From positions 2,542,001 to 2,606,000 of the forward strand of contig NZ_CP095482.1 of assembly GCF_023028225.1 (NCBI RefSeq): 64,000 nt of DNA, given 5' to 3'. The translations under genes were made by a program, and so were the position numbers. Shown one piece after another: positions 34,753 through 44,473 of this stretch (its first letter is position 1; every line of letters starts with the position of its first letter). Source of the DNA: Halorientalis litorea (lineage in GTDB: Archaea; Halobacteriota; Halobacteria; Halobacteriales; Haloarculaceae). Under the pieces are notes generated by a model that ran no database searches, had not been told where the DNA came from, and was given only the letters and a program-made list of their open reading frames with translations.

Positions 34753-37146
34753 CTACTCCGCGAGCGGCAGTTCGACGTTGAACACCGCCCCTTCGGGGTC
34801 GTTGTCCTCGACCCAGACGGTGCCGCCGTAGCCGTCCACGAGTGTCTCCACGAGGTACAGGCCGATGCCGGTTCCGTCACTCTTCAGTCCTTTCTCACCC
34901 TTCGCGAACATCTCGCCCTGCATCTCGTCGGGGATACCCGGCCCGTTGTCGGCGATGCTGACGACGACTGTCTCGTCGCGTTCGGACGCCGTGACGACGA
35001 CCTCTGGAACTTCCTTGTCGTTGTGCTGGATGGCGTTTTTTAGGAGGTTCCGGAACACCGACGGGAGCATCTCGTCGGCGACGACGGTACTGTCGGGAAG
35101 CCGGCCGTCGACAGTTATCGACGCGTGACTGTGCATGGCGCGAACTTCTTCGAGTTGTGTCATCAACCGCCGTCGGAGCGGTATCGGTTCGTACTCGCTT
35201 TCGGTTTGCAGCATGACCTCCGCGAGGTCACGGGCTGCCTGCGTCAGACTGGTCGCGCTTTCGGTACTCGCGAGAATTTGCTCGACGTACTCCCGTTCGC
35301 TGTCGTCGACTCGTGTCTGGAGTGCCTCTGCGTACCCGGAGATGACTTGGAGGTCGTTTCGGATGTCGTGTCGAACCATCTGGTCGAGGACTTCGAGGTT
35401 GTCGCGTTGCTCCCGCAGTTCGCTCTCCCCTTCGAGGCTGTCGAGCACTGCGGTCACGTTCCGTCCGAGGACGGTCGCAAGCGTCACGTGCCGGTCCTCG
35501 AACCCGGTTTCCTCACGGCTCGCACAGGCCAACAGGCCGTGTTCACCGAGCGGCACGAGTATCGCGGACTTGAACGGCACGTCCGAGACCAAGTCCTCGG
35601 GGTCGATGTCGTCGTAGACGACTGTCTCCCCGGCCTCGAAGACATCCCACAGCCAGTCGCCGCGAGGGTGTGCCGGGGAGGGCGTCCCGGATTCGCGCAG
35701 GAGTCGGCGGTGTTCGTCCGAGTCCGCCACGACTTCCAGCGCGTCGTTCGCCTCGTTCGGATACCAGACCGACGGTATCTGGAAGTCGAGCAGGTCCTCG
35801 GCGGCTTCGACCGCTATCGCCACCGCTTCGTCCTTGTCCGCCGAGTCCACGAGCCGCCGCGTGGCGTCGTGGAGTGCCTCCATCTGGCGTTCGTACGACT
35901 TCGGCTTTCGGATGTCTTTGAAGATGCCGATGTAGCCGGAGAACTCGCCCTCGGTCTCGACTTTCGCCGAGGACAATCCGACGTCGATACGCTCCCCGTC
36001 TTTCGTCTGCCGGACCGTGTCGACGAACCGATTCTGGCCGCCGCTGTCCAGTTTCTCGACGAACTGTTGGAACTCCGTCTCCTTCTCGTCGGGCACGAAC
36101 GGTGCCCGCTCGCCGAGAATCTCCGACTCCGTCCAGCCGAACACCCGTTCTGCCCCGGGGTTCCACATCGTGACTCGCAGTTCGTCGTCGAGCATGACGA
36201 TGGGGTCCGGTGCGGCGTTGATGACCCCCTCCAATGTTCGTGTCGTCTCGCGGAGTTCACGCTCGCGCTCTTTGCGCTCCGTGATTTCCCGGGAGAACAC
36301 CGAGAGCCCGTCCTCGTCGGGATACACGTCCACGTCCACCCAGTAGTCGAACCCCTCGCCGATGTACGTCTCGAACGACCGTGGCTCCTGTGTCTCCATC
36401 GCCGCGCGATACTGCGTCTCGGCCTCCGTCCCGAGGAGTTCCGGGAACGCGTCCCAGAGTACCTCACCACGTACTTCCTCCCCTTGTACGCCCCCTCGCT
36501 CCGCCATCTGCTCGTTCCAGTAGGTAATTCGCCACTGGGAATCGACCGCGTAGTACGCGTCCGAGACTCGCTCGGTCAGTCGCTCGTACTTCCGTTTGCG
36601 GGAGCGCAGTTCCTGCTGTGCCTCGATGCCGGACAGTGCCGTCCCGATGGTCTCACCGACCTCCGTGAACAGACTTCGCTCGTCTTCGCCGAACGCCTCG
36701 GCCCGCGCGGAGTAGATGTTCAGAACGCCGTACTGTATGTCCCCGTCGGTTATCGGGATGGCGGCACTCGACTCGAAGCCCTGTTCGAGCGCGTGGTCCC
36801 GCCACGGCTCGTACTCCGGGTCGTCCCTGATGTTTTGCATCACCTGAACACGACCGGTGCGGGTGGCCGTCGCCGTCGGTCCGTGCTTGGATGGCGGTTC
36901 GTGGACGGCAATCGAGATTTCGTCGAGATACCCGCCGCCGACACCTGCCGCCACCCGTGGCCTGATTTCGTCGGTCTCCTCGTCGTGTTCACCTATCCAC
37001 GCGAACACGTACGCCTCGGAGTCGGCGAACGCCGAACAGACCCCCGCTTCGAGTTCGTCGCGGGTCGAAGCGTCGATGATGACTCTGTGGATACTGTGAA
37101 GTACCTCGCTCGCTTGGTGATACGCCTCCCGAAAGCCACCGCTCAT
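34753..37146 (-). CDS. Soluble GAF/PAS sensor histidine kinase
   Basis: 797 residues without membrane helices. Domain order: GAF (about 1-175), PAS 1 (about 190-300, ERVSDAYYAVDSQWRITYWN), PAS 2 (about 305-425, VINAAPDPIVMLDDELRVTM), GAF 2 (about 425-570), H-box (DQMVRHDIRNDLQVISGYA near 590), ATPase domain with SVFRNLLKNAIQHN, DNGPGIP and GTGIGLYLVETLV. The C-terminal half is closely similar to the kinase at 48931-50628, so they are paralogues. A TTTATAC element (37169-37176) lies 27 bases before the start. No regulator gene is adjacent. Confidence 0.93.
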   Translation of the reverse strand: MSGGFREAYHQASEVLHSIHRVIIDASTRDELEAGVCSAFADSEAYVFAWIGEHDEETDEIRPRVAAGVGGGYLDEISIAVHEPPSKHGPTATATRTGRVQVMQNIRDDPEYEPWRDHALEQGFESSAAIPITDGDIQYGVLNIYSARAEAFGEDERSLFTEVGETIGTALSGIEAQQELRSRKRKYERLTERVSDAYYAVDSQWRITYWNEQMAERGGVQGEEVRGEVLWDAFPELLGTEAETQYRAAMETQEPRSFETYIGEGFDYWVDVDVYPDEDGLSVFSREITERKERERELRETTRTLEGVINAAPDPIVMLDDELRVTMWNPGAERVFGWTESEILGERAPFVPDEKETEFQQFVEKLDSGGQNRFVDTVRQTKDGERIDVGLSSAKVETEGEFSGYIGIFKDIRKPKSYERQMEALHDATRRLVDSADKDEAVAIAVEAAEDLLDFQIPSVWYPNEANDALEVVADSDEHRRLLRESGTPSPAHPRGDWLWDVFEAGETVVYDDIDPEDLVSDVPFKSAILVPLGEHGLLACASREETGFEDRHVTLATVLGRNVTAVLDSLEGESELREQRDNLEVLDQMVRHDIRNDLQVISGYAEALQTRVDDSEREYVEQILASTESATSLTQAARDLAEVMLQTESEYEPIPLRRRLMTQLEEVRAMHSHASITVDGRLPDSTVVADEMLPSVFRNLLKNAIQHNDKEVPEVVVTASERDETVVVSIADNGPGIPDEMQGEMFAKGEKGLKSDGTGIGLYLVETLVDGYGGTVWVEDNDPEGAVFNVELPLAE

Positions 37147-37168
37147 TGGTTATCGAAAGGCTTGGGTC

Positions 37169-37176
37169 GTATAAAC
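37169..37176 (-). promoter_or_regulatory. TATA-like element of the GAF/PAS kinase
   Basis: GTATAAAC on the plus strand (GTTTATAC on minus), 23-30 bases before the kinase ATG at 37146. Confidence 0.5.
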
Positions 37177-37350
37177 ACTACTGCCTCTCTCACACCACTC
37201 AGTTGCCACGTCGACCGAGACTGGTCACGCCCTGGCTTCGGCCGGAGTTACGCACGCACTCTCTCGGAAGCCCTCGAACTGTACCGGCCCGCACGACCGG
37301 TCGACGGTCGGTTCCTGCGGTGTCGTGGGGCGAAAGGCGGCCCCGGTATC

Positions 37351-38667
37351 TCAGGAGACTTCGAGGCCACCTTCGGCGATTTCTTTGACCCGTTCGGCAT
37401 CGGCGTAGCCGTGGCGAGCGAGCATCTCCGCGCTCACCTCGACGATGTCGTGCTCCGGGTCGACAGTCGTGAAGATGCCCTCGCCGATGGCGATGACGCG
37501 CAACACGAGTGCCATGTCCTTCGGCAGCCGGAAGGGCAACTCGTAGACCACTTCCTCGAGGTCCTCGACGAGAGCGCGCATCTCCGCGAAGTCGAACCCG
37601 CCGCCCTGTGCCGCCTCGACCTGCGTGGCGACCAGTTCCTCTAACTCTTCGCGGCCCCCCTCAGCAGCATCGAGATCGAGCATCCCGAGTTCGGAGAGTG
37701 CCGTAATCACTTCGTCGGGGTCCTCGCTGCCGACGGCCAGATAGAAGCTGACGAACTTCTGTTGGAGCCCATCGGGAACGTGGTCGCTCATCCCGAAATC
37801 GTACAGGACCGCGGTGCCGTCGGGCTGTACGGCGACGTTGCCCGGATGGGGGTCGCCGTGGAAGACGCCGTCGACGAGACACATCTTCAGGTACACCTGG
37901 TGGAGGTCCTTCGCCAGTCGCGGTCGGTCGATATCCATCCGGTCGAGTTCTTCGAGGTCGGTCAGTTTCGTGCCGTCGACGTACTCCATCGTCAACACCC
38001 GTTCCGTCGAGTGCGAGTCGACGACCTCGGGAATCGTCACGCGGTCGTCGTCCTCGAAGTTCGCGCGTATCTCAGCCATCATGCGCGCTTCGCGCTCGAA
38101 GTCCATCTCCTCGTAGAGCGTCTCCCGGAAGTGTTCCGAGAGGTTCTCGAGCGAGAAGGCCCGTCCGTCGTCGACGAACTGGATGAGTACCCACAGGAGT
38201 TTGTCGAGGGCTTCGAGGTCGCGCTCGACGCGATGCTCTAGCTCCGGTCTGCGCACCTTGACCGCGACGTCGCGGCCGTCGATGCTCGCCCGGTGGACCT
38301 GTGAGAGGCTCGCACCGCTTATCGACTCGGTGTCGAAGGAGTCGAACCGCTCTTCGATTGGTCCCAGATCCGTTTCGACGACTTTCCGGGCGTCCTCCCA
38401 CGGGGAGGGCGGGACGTCGTCCTGTAGTTTCTCCAGTTCCGCCAGCCACTCCGGTGGAGCCACGTCCGGACGGGTCGAGAGCAACTGCCCGAGTTTGATG
38501 AACGTCGGCCCGAGGTCGACGAGCGTCTCCCGCAACCAGACCGCCTGTCGTTCCCGCAATCGCTCGTTTCCACCCAGCAGTCTATCGAGCGTGGAAGTGA
38601 CGATAATCGGAAGGAACGCATAGACGATGACGACGATGCGAGCGTAGGTCCGAAGTCTCGATATCAC
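37351..38667 (-). CDS. UbiB/AarF (ABC1) family atypical kinase, short form
   Basis: 438 residues. The family motif KxGQ appears in GPTFIKLGQLLSTRPD near residue 53, followed by the ALQ-equivalent LSQVHRASIDGRDVAVKVRRP and HGDPHPGNVAV and YDFGMS for the nucleotide and metal sites. Compared with the paralogue at 56995-58788 it lacks the C-terminal extension that carries membrane helices. UbiB-type kinases support isoprenoid quinone or other lipid metabolism; in haloarchaea this may be menaquinone, but that is inference. N-terminal hydrophobic stretch (IVVIVYAFLPIIV) may attach it to the membrane. Confidence 0.88.
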   Translation of the reverse strand: MISRLRTYARIVVIVYAFLPIIVTSTLDRLLGGNERLRERQAVWLRETLVDLGPTFIKLGQLLSTRPDVAPPEWLAELEKLQDDVPPSPWEDARKVVETDLGPIEERFDSFDTESISGASLSQVHRASIDGRDVAVKVRRPELEHRVERDLEALDKLLWVLIQFVDDGRAFSLENLSEHFRETLYEEMDFEREARMMAEIRANFEDDDRVTIPEVVDSHSTERVLTMEYVDGTKLTDLEELDRMDIDRPRLAKDLHQVYLKMCLVDGVFHGDPHPGNVAVQPDGTAVLYDFGMSDHVPDGLQQKFVSFYLAVGSEDPDEVITALSELGMLDLDAAEGGREELEELVATQVEAAQGGGFDFAEMRALVEDLEEVVYELPFRLPKDMALVLRVIAIGEGIFTTVDPEHDIVEVSAEMLARHGYADAERVKEIAEGGLEVS

Positions 38668-39266
38668 GCCGTATCACCTCGACATGTGGGCGGTTCGAGT
38701 GCGGTCCCCGGCCCCGAACGGACGCGCCGACGGCCCCGCATCGCCCGTTCCGTACGACCCCCTCGATACCGATGGACTGGCTGAGCCATCGTTACAAGTA
38801 TATATTCAATATCAAATTGACTCTACATCCTCTCATACGAGGTATTTCTTACTGTATTTAAACCCGTCTGCAGTGAGGGAGAGTACCACCCATTCCCGTA
38901 CGAACGGTATTTGCTTGGTATTAGCACCGCTTGATTTCACGCTTCGCTGTTCATTCGGCCACTACCGGATACATCCCCTCAGATGGGAGATGCAGGCCTC
39001 GGCACTCGAATCCGGACGACCTACGGGCACAAACCGATTGATGACAGTTTTCACTCCTGCAACGTCAGTCGTGGTGTCGTATGTTCGTACCGGCACGATT
39101 CAGGTGTCGGATACTCCACACTCCGTTTTTGAGTGTGCAATCTGTAGCGATATACTCTCCAACTGGTGGCCCTCAGTTGGCCGCGTGACTCTGAAGTACA
39201 CGTACTGCCCGGAGTCCAGACTGTCCGGAGCAAAGGTATATTGATTCGACACAGGGCCGGTAATTA
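38668..39266. other. Intergenic region, left end of the low-GC island
   Basis: I see no convincing gene in these 600 bases. The first 100 bases are GC-rich; from about 38790 the composition turns AT-richer. One copy of the GGCCTCGGCACTC repeat lies at 38995-39030. A TATTTAAA stretch near 38868 could be a promoter. The frames that cross it lack typical haloarchaeal codon bias. Confidence 0.55.
38995..39030 (+). repeat. Island repeat copy A
   Basis: Core GGCCTCGGCACTC (38995-39007) followed by 23 bases that match copy C (48647-48669) with three mismatches: 33 of 36 positions identical. It is intergenic and in the same orientation as the other copies. Confidence 0.6.
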
Positions 39267-40025
39267 ATGACCTTGGACGCGCCCGCTCGTCGAGGTTTGA
39301 TCTTTCTGGTCGTCGGTGTTTTTCTGCTGGTGAACGTGGGCCACTTCCACATCGTTTCACCCGGCGACGAGCGCTACGAGTACCAGCGCGTGGCCGTCAC
39401 TGCCGCCGACGACGACACGCGCTTTACTGTCGACGGCGAGTGGGCCAACCGACCGGAAAGCATCGCCGGCATCGGCTGTGATGGGCTTACCGACACCAGC
39501 AGCACGCGACTCTGTGTACTGGAGACGTGGCTACTGAACGGGAGTGGCCAACCACGGACGCTGACCATCGACCGACCGGAAGTCTGGACCACGGGCCAAG
39601 CATACACCGTCCACGGTGGGCAGTTCTACGAACGGACCCGGACGACGCACCGTATCTCAGAAACGGTTCCGGAGGGGCAGGTCAGAGTCACGCTGACTCC
39701 TCGTTCACCTATGGAGGTGCTAAACGCTATCGCCGTCCCCATCGAGAGGGTGCCGCCGGAACTGCGCCGTGTGATTCGGCGGGACTCGTTGACGACTGAC
39801 CACTACGTCGAGGGTGCAGAGGTAGACACTGAACTGCCGCCTGTCCCCGCCAACGAGTACGACGACGGAGGACTTGTAGTCGAGACACAAGACGGCTTCG
39901 TCGTCGTCACTACCAGTTACCACACAGGCAAGCCAGCGCTACGTTTCGTCGCTGGCGCACTCCAGTGGCTCCTCGGACTCGGACTGGTGGTCAGCGGCGG
40001 CCACCGGTACTTGACCCATCTGTAA
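39267..40025 (+). CDS. Hypothetical membrane protein with outside domain
   Basis: 252 residues. One helix near the N-terminus (LIFLVVGVFLLVNVGHFHIV, about 10-30) and one near the C-terminus (FVAGALQWLLGLGLVVSGG, about 228-247) bracket an acidic domain of about 190 residues outside the membrane. That domain contains a cysteine pair (GIGCDG and RLCVLET) that could form a disulfide. No known family was recognised. It is the first gene of the low-GC island; it lies 240 bases after island repeat A. Confidence 0.7.
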   Translation: MTLDAPARRGLIFLVVGVFLLVNVGHFHIVSPGDERYEYQRVAVTAADDDTRFTVDGEWANRPESIAGIGCDGLTDTSSTRLCVLETWLLNGSGQPRTLTIDRPEVWTTGQAYTVHGGQFYERTRTTHRISETVPEGQVRVTLTPRSPMEVLNAIAVPIERVPPELRRVIRRDSLTTDHYVEGAEVDTELPPVPANEYDDGGLVVETQDGFVVVTTSYHTGKPALRFVAGALQWLLGLGLVVSGGHRYLTHL

Positions 40026-40190
40026 CCGATTCGCGCTATCGAGGCGGTCGTGACCGTTTGTTCCCGATACGTGCCCTGTGTCTCGCACGTCCTTCCTGAC
40101 AAACTCTGTATGAGAAGAGCGAGAGTCCGCTGCGGTCGCTCTACGTGTCTGTATTCTCAACGCTGTCCAGAGCCACAGATGGCTCTCTGA

Positions 40191-40219
40191 TACCGGTAAC
40201 TCGGAGGCCTCGGCACTCA
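40191..40219 (+). repeat. Island repeat copy B
   Basis: 29 bases ending in the core GGCCTCGGCACTC (40206-40218). They match copy D (51117-51145) at 26 of 29 positions. This copy lies 63 bases upstream of the integrase-partner pseudogene. Confidence 0.6.
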
Positions 40220-40281
40220 CGACTCACGATCTATCCATAGGCCTAGGTGCATCCAGCCGTAATTGTCCATTGTGAAACACT

Positions 40282-40738
40282 ATGAGCGATGAAGAGCCAC
40301 AGCAGACCGAGTGGGAGACCGAGGTCGGCCTGTCCGAAGAGACGACCTACGTTGCGATTTACCCCAGTCGCAAGCACGCCGAAAAGTGGATGCAGGAAGC
40401 CGAGGAGCAGGGCTACGGGAGTCGATCAAAGTATCTCTACGAATTGATACAGGAGGCCCGCGCTGCCCGTCAAGAAGGATCCCTCGCTACAGTCAGAACG
40501 AATCGAAGGCCGAAGAACTCCAACCGCAAGTCGAGCAGTTGCAGGACGACCTCGAAGACGCTCGTAACGCCGAACCCGGCGAAATAGATATCGAGCATGA
40601 AGAGTTTTGAAGCCCACGAACGATTACGAGCGCATTGGGATCCAACGATTCGCCCAGCTCCGGAGTGCAGACGAGATTCTGAACCATTCACTATCGGGCT
40701 CTGTACTGGTCGACAAACCTCTCTTCACAGCGCTTTGA
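40282..40738 (+). pseudogene. Frameshifted remnant of an integrated-element protein
   Basis: The first 65 codons read MSDEEPQQTEWETEVGLSEE and then YVAIYPSRKHAEKWMQEAEEQGYGS, matching (from memory of the family) a protein that commonly precedes the tyrosine integrase in haloarchaeal integrated elements. Near 40490 the frame breaks: the coiled-coil continuation SQNESKAEELQPQVEQLQDD is one frame away. At the T run 40605-40608 it breaks again, and EEF continues as LKPTNDYERIGIQRFAQLRS to a stop at 40736-40738. Both breaks are explained by a single missing base. No integrase follows. Either the gene is decayed or, less likely for both sites, these are assembly errors. Confidence 0.75.
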
Positions 40739-40784
40739 TTCAGCGAAACCAAATAACCATTATTCATGAGTATGAGTATAAATT

Positions 40785-42818
40785 ATGGACGCAGATCCCC
40801 ATGACGACGCTTGGGGGGACCGCGAAGAGAGCATCAGTGTCTATCGGTCCGTCATCGAAGCCATTCGAGACGGCGTTTTCATCGTTGATCTGGACGGGAC
40901 TATCACCTACGTCAACGACTCGCTTTGCTCATTGACTGGACGTGAGCGGAACGAACTGGTTGGCAACACGTTCGACACGCTGGTCGAATCAGGACTGGTT
41001 GAATCAGCCGAGTTTGATCGATTCGTTACAACCATCAACTCCATTGCCGACGGAGAAATCCAGGATGAAATTCTGACCTTCGAAATTGATCAGGAAACCG
41101 AACAAATGGTAGACGTTCGCGTCTCGAAACATATCCGGGACGACGGCACTGACGATATTGTCGGCGTGGTTCGGGATGTGACAGACCGCGAGCGGAGGGC
41201 CCGAGCGGCAGAACAAAAACAGGAGGTACTGGCCAAACTCTATCAAGTTGGTGCAGAGGACGCTCTCACGTTCGAACAAAAAGCCGAGCGCATCCTCTCC
41301 ATTGGGTGTGAGTACCTTGATCTGCCGTTTGGGTTCCTGTCGAGAATAGAGGAAGACACACAAGAGATTGTACACGCTGTTGGCGATCATACACTGCTCC
41401 AGCCAGACGAAACCGCACCGCTGGAGCAGTCGTACTGTCGGAAGACCATCGAAAGCGACGACCTGGTCGGTATGCAGGACGCACGAGCGGAGTTGGGCGA
41501 CGACGACCCGGCGTACGAACTGTTCGACTTAGGCTGTTATATCGGAACGAAGGTCAAGGTCGGGGAGACCCTCTACGGGACGTTCTGCTTTGCGGCCCCA
41601 CACGACCGTGACCGGGAATTCACCGCCGGCGAACGAGAGGTAATCAAGCTTCTCGGACAGTGGGCCGGGTACGAACTCGAACGGCAGCGGTTCGAAGAAC
41701 GCCTGGAAGGTCTGCACGAAGTATCACAGCGGTTGCTGACGGCTGAAACGATGACGGACGTCGCACAGATCACGATGGAGATGGTCGTCGAGTTGTTCAA
41801 TCTCCCGGTGAGTGCGTTTTGGGAGTATGATGCTGACGACGACGTGTTATCTGCGGCGGTTGAAACAGACGAAGCAGTACGGGTCGTTGGGGAGGCCCCG
41901 ACGTTCGAGCGGGGTGACGCACTCATTTGGGAGAGTTTCGATAGTGGCGAAATCCGGTACCACGAGGACCTGACCAAACAAACAGGAACCTACAACCCGG
42001 AGACACAATTGCGGTCAGAGGTCCACGTTCCCTGCGGGAATCATGGCATCATCACGAGTTCCGCGACCGAGCCACGTGCCTTCGACGAGATCGACATCGA
42101 AAGTCTCCGCCTTCTTGAGGCGTTGGTCACGGAGGCTATAACTGCAGTCAAGCGAGAAGAACAGCTAGCCGAGCGTGGTGAAGCACTCCAGCGACAGAAC
42201 GACCGCCTCGAAGGGTTTGCCGATGTCGTGGCACACGACCTCCGAAACCCAATGACGGGAGCGGTCGGCTTTCTCGAAATCGCCCGCAAAACGAACGAGT
42301 CACAGCATTTCGAACGCGTCGAACAGTCCTTAGAGCGGATGGAGGAACTCATCGACGAGTTGTTGATGATCGCACGCGGTGATCGACAGGCAGTCAACAT
42401 ACGCACACTTTCGTTGCAACCAATCGTCGAGGAAGCGTGGTCGTATACCGACGCCCAGAAAGCGACCTTGTCCGCAGACGACCCGCTCGGTGAGATACAG
42501 GCCGACGAGACACGACTGTTGCAACTGTTCGGTAATCTCTTTCGCAACAGTGTCGAACACGGTGGCGACGACGTTACCGTGGAGGTCGGCCCACTCGCTG
42601 ATGAGGCGGGGTTCTACGTCGCCGACGACGGGCCAGGGTTTTCCGACAAGCAACGGACGGAGATCGAAGCACTCGGAGACACGGACGAGATGTCGGGATT
42701 CGGAATCGGACTCATGAGCGTCGTCGATGTCGTGGAAGCACACGGGTGGGACCTCTCAGTACCCGCCACAGACCAGGGAGCACGCATCGAAATCCGAACT
42801 GGTGAACGGAGCGAATGA
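40785..42818 (+). CDS. Soluble PAS/GAF histidine kinase
   Basis: 677 residues. A PAS domain (VIEAIRDGVFIVDLDGTITY, about 20-135) is followed by two GAF domains (about 150-300 and 305-455), then the kinase core: H-box VVAHDLRNPMTGAVGFLEIA near 482, NLFRNSVEHG, DDGPGF and FGIGLMSVVDVVEAH. The H-box type (AHDLRNP) differs from the RHDIRND type of the other kinases here, so it belongs to another subgroup. A receiver-only response regulator follows after 48 bases and is the likely partner. Base composition is lower in GC than the core genes. Confidence 0.92.
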   Translation: MDADPHDDAWGDREESISVYRSVIEAIRDGVFIVDLDGTITYVNDSLCSLTGRERNELVGNTFDTLVESGLVESAEFDRFVTTINSIADGEIQDEILTFEIDQETEQMVDVRVSKHIRDDGTDDIVGVVRDVTDRERRARAAEQKQEVLAKLYQVGAEDALTFEQKAERILSIGCEYLDLPFGFLSRIEEDTQEIVHAVGDHTLLQPDETAPLEQSYCRKTIESDDLVGMQDARAELGDDDPAYELFDLGCYIGTKVKVGETLYGTFCFAAPHDRDREFTAGEREVIKLLGQWAGYELERQRFEERLEGLHEVSQRLLTAETMTDVAQITMEMVVELFNLPVSAFWEYDADDDVLSAAVETDEAVRVVGEAPTFERGDALIWESFDSGEIRYHEDLTKQTGTYNPETQLRSEVHVPCGNHGIITSSATEPRAFDEIDIESLRLLEALVTEAITAVKREEQLAERGEALQRQNDRLEGFADVVAHDLRNPMTGAVGFLEIARKTNESQHFERVEQSLERMEELIDELLMIARGDRQAVNIRTLSLQPIVEEAWSYTDAQKATLSADDPLGEIQADETRLLQLFGNLFRNSVEHGGDDVTVEVGPLADEAGFYVADDGPGFSDKQRTEIEALGDTDEMSGFGIGLMSVVDVVEAHGWDLSVPATDQGARIEIRTGERSE

Positions 42819-42866
42819 CCCGTGGAACCAAGCGTCGCCGTAATAAAGCGTGGATAGGAGACCCAC

Positions 42867-43247
42867 ATGACCGCCGAAATAGTGATCGCTGAGGACGATG
42901 AGACGACCCGGGAAGCCGTCGAATTCAACCTGACTGAAAACGGATGGGACGTGGTGGCGTTCACAGATGGTGATGCGTGTTGGGAGCATCTCGGATCACG
43001 GACCAGCGATACACCAGATCTCGTGGTCTTAGACGTGATGATGCCCGAACTCGATGGCCTTTCCGTCCTCGAACGTATCCGGAATCACGACGCACTCGTG
43101 GATCTGCCAGTCGTCATGTTGACGTCCCGCAACCGGGAGGAAGATATCGTGCAAGCACTCGACGCCGGTGCTGACGATTTTGTGGCAAAGCCCTTCTCGG
43201 AAGCCGAACTTGTGGGGCGAATCGAGGTCGTTCTCGACGCAGTCTGA
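42867..43247 (+). CDS. Receiver-only response regulator (CheY-like)
   Basis: 126 residues consisting of one receiver domain: acidic pocket EDDE near residue 9, phosphorylated aspartate in LVVLDVMMPELDG near 52, threonine in VMLTSR near 82 and lysine in FVAKPFSEAEL near 105. There is no output domain, so it acts by protein contact. It is 48 bases after the PAS/GAF kinase gene and runs in the same direction, and the capsule-type genes start 60 bases later. Confidence 0.93.
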   Translation: MTAEIVIAEDDETTREAVEFNLTENGWDVVAFTDGDACWEHLGSRTSDTPDLVVLDVMMPELDGLSVLERIRNHDALVDLPVVMLTSRNREEDIVQALDAGADDFVAKPFSEAELVGRIEVVLDAV

Positions 43248-43309
43248 GTGTCGAGTGGTAGTCGTTCACATGCGTAGACCTTTAGGTATCAGTCTCGTTT
43301 CCTTTTGTA

Positions 43310-44473
43310 ATGTGGGTTGCTACGCTGTTGGCCGTCGTAGGGTTACTTGGCGTAGCAGTGACGACACAGTTTACTGGCTACCGACTCGGTGGAGCGATCA
43401 CCGTCCCGGTCCTCGCAGTGTACACGCTCAAAAACGTCCTGATGGTGCCGGTGTTCGTCCTCAGTACTATCGCAGCGTACATCGGTCTCTGGTATCTTCG
43501 ACAGCGAACCCTGATCTACGGTCGAGACCAATTCGTCGCCGCATTAGTCATCGGAACGTCAGTCCCGTTGGTAACGCTTCTTGGGCTGACTCAGGTCGGG
43601 TTTGATGCAGATCTCATCGTGTTTATCGGCAGCATTCTCCCCGGTCTCGCGGCCTACAACTTCCACAGCATCAAGCCGGAGTTTCGCCGGAACGATTTAC
43701 TCGCAACGATAGGACTGTTTGCAGGACTGGTCGTCATCGGGTGGGGACTGGTCACGCCGGGGATAGCTGCCCGATTCGGGACAGTGACGCCACCGGTGTT
43801 GTTCGCAGAAACCGCCGACGTTGCGGTGTATAAAAATGCAGTTGTTGATATTTCAGCAGAAGCAGTCGTCATTTCGAGGGAAGTCGTGGCCGGTCTCTTC
43901 GTTCTCGGTCTTCTGTTATCCGAGCGTATCCGAGGGAGATTTGGCGTCCGGGTGGGGGTCATTACGGCTGTCCTGCTGGCAGTCTACGCCCTCACAAACG
44001 CCTGGCTGATCGCCATGTATCTCGTGTTAGTGGTTCTTGCATTTGGCTTCGTTCAGGCGGTGAACGCCGCAATACTGCGGTATGGCCGGGTACTGCTCGG
44101 AACCACCACCGCGTTTGCACTTCTCGTGGCAGTGCCACTCACGCTCTCGCTCCCGATTAGTCGTGGGCTGTCTGCGTTTTTCATTGCCTTCCTCGCGGGC
44201 ATCACAGCGTATAACGCTCACGTGACAGGGCCATTCGAGCGGCGTCTGGTACTGCCTCTCCAAGCAGTCGTGTTCGTTCCAGCGGTGCTCGTGGCTCGGC
44301 TGTTCGCCACACCGGAACCGAAGGGCATCCCACAAGAACTCACGCTTCCAGTGATACTGATAGGCGTGTTCGTCGTGTTGGTCGGCTTGGGGATCGGGCG
44401 CTGGTATGCGGTTGACAAACCTGACGAGTCCGAGGTCCTGTCGGCATCCGTTCTGTCGGGAGGTGACTCATGA
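43310..44473 (+). CDS. Poly-gamma-glutamate-type synthesis protein, CapC/PgsC (duplicated)
   Basis: 387 residues with about ten to twelve helices arranged as two similar halves. Each half has the CapC pattern: first TVPVLAVYTLKNVLMVPVFV and GSILPGLAAYNFHSI, second GVITAVLLAVYALTNAWLI and AFLAGITAYNAHVTGPFERR. Bacillus PgsC is one such unit of about 150 residues, so this is a fused tandem. CapB and CapC form the membrane ligase that polymerises glutamate. The stop overlaps the capB start (ATGA). Confidence 0.85.
   Translation: MWVATLLAVVGLLGVAVTTQFTGYRLGGAITVPVLAVYTLKNVLMVPVFVLSTIAAYIGLWYLRQRTLIYGRDQFVAALVIGTSVPLVTLLGLTQVGFDADLIVFIGSILPGLAAYNFHSIKPEFRRNDLLATIGLFAGLVVIGWGLVTPGIAARFGTVTPPVLFAETADVAVYKNAVVDISAEAVVISREVVAGLFVLGLLLSERIRGRFGVRVGVITAVLLAVYALTNAWLIAMYLVLVVLAFGFVQAVNAAILRYGRVLLGTTTAFALLVAVPLTLSLPISRGLSAFFIAFLAGITAYNAHVTGPFERRLVLPLQAVVFVPAVLVARLFATPEPKGIPQELTLPVILIGVFVVLVGLGIGRWYAVDKPDESEVLSASVLSGGDS

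Noticed and set aside
35125..37644. 839-codon plus-strand frame opposite the GAF/PAS kinase
   Set aside because: The minus-strand kinase has clear domains over the whole span; the plus frame is rich in Arg, Val and Leu from reverse complement codons only.
38684..39244. 186-codon frame in the gap before the 39267 gene
   Set aside because: Contains serine- and arginine-rich stretches without haloarchaeal acidity and crosses the intergenic repeat; no start signal.
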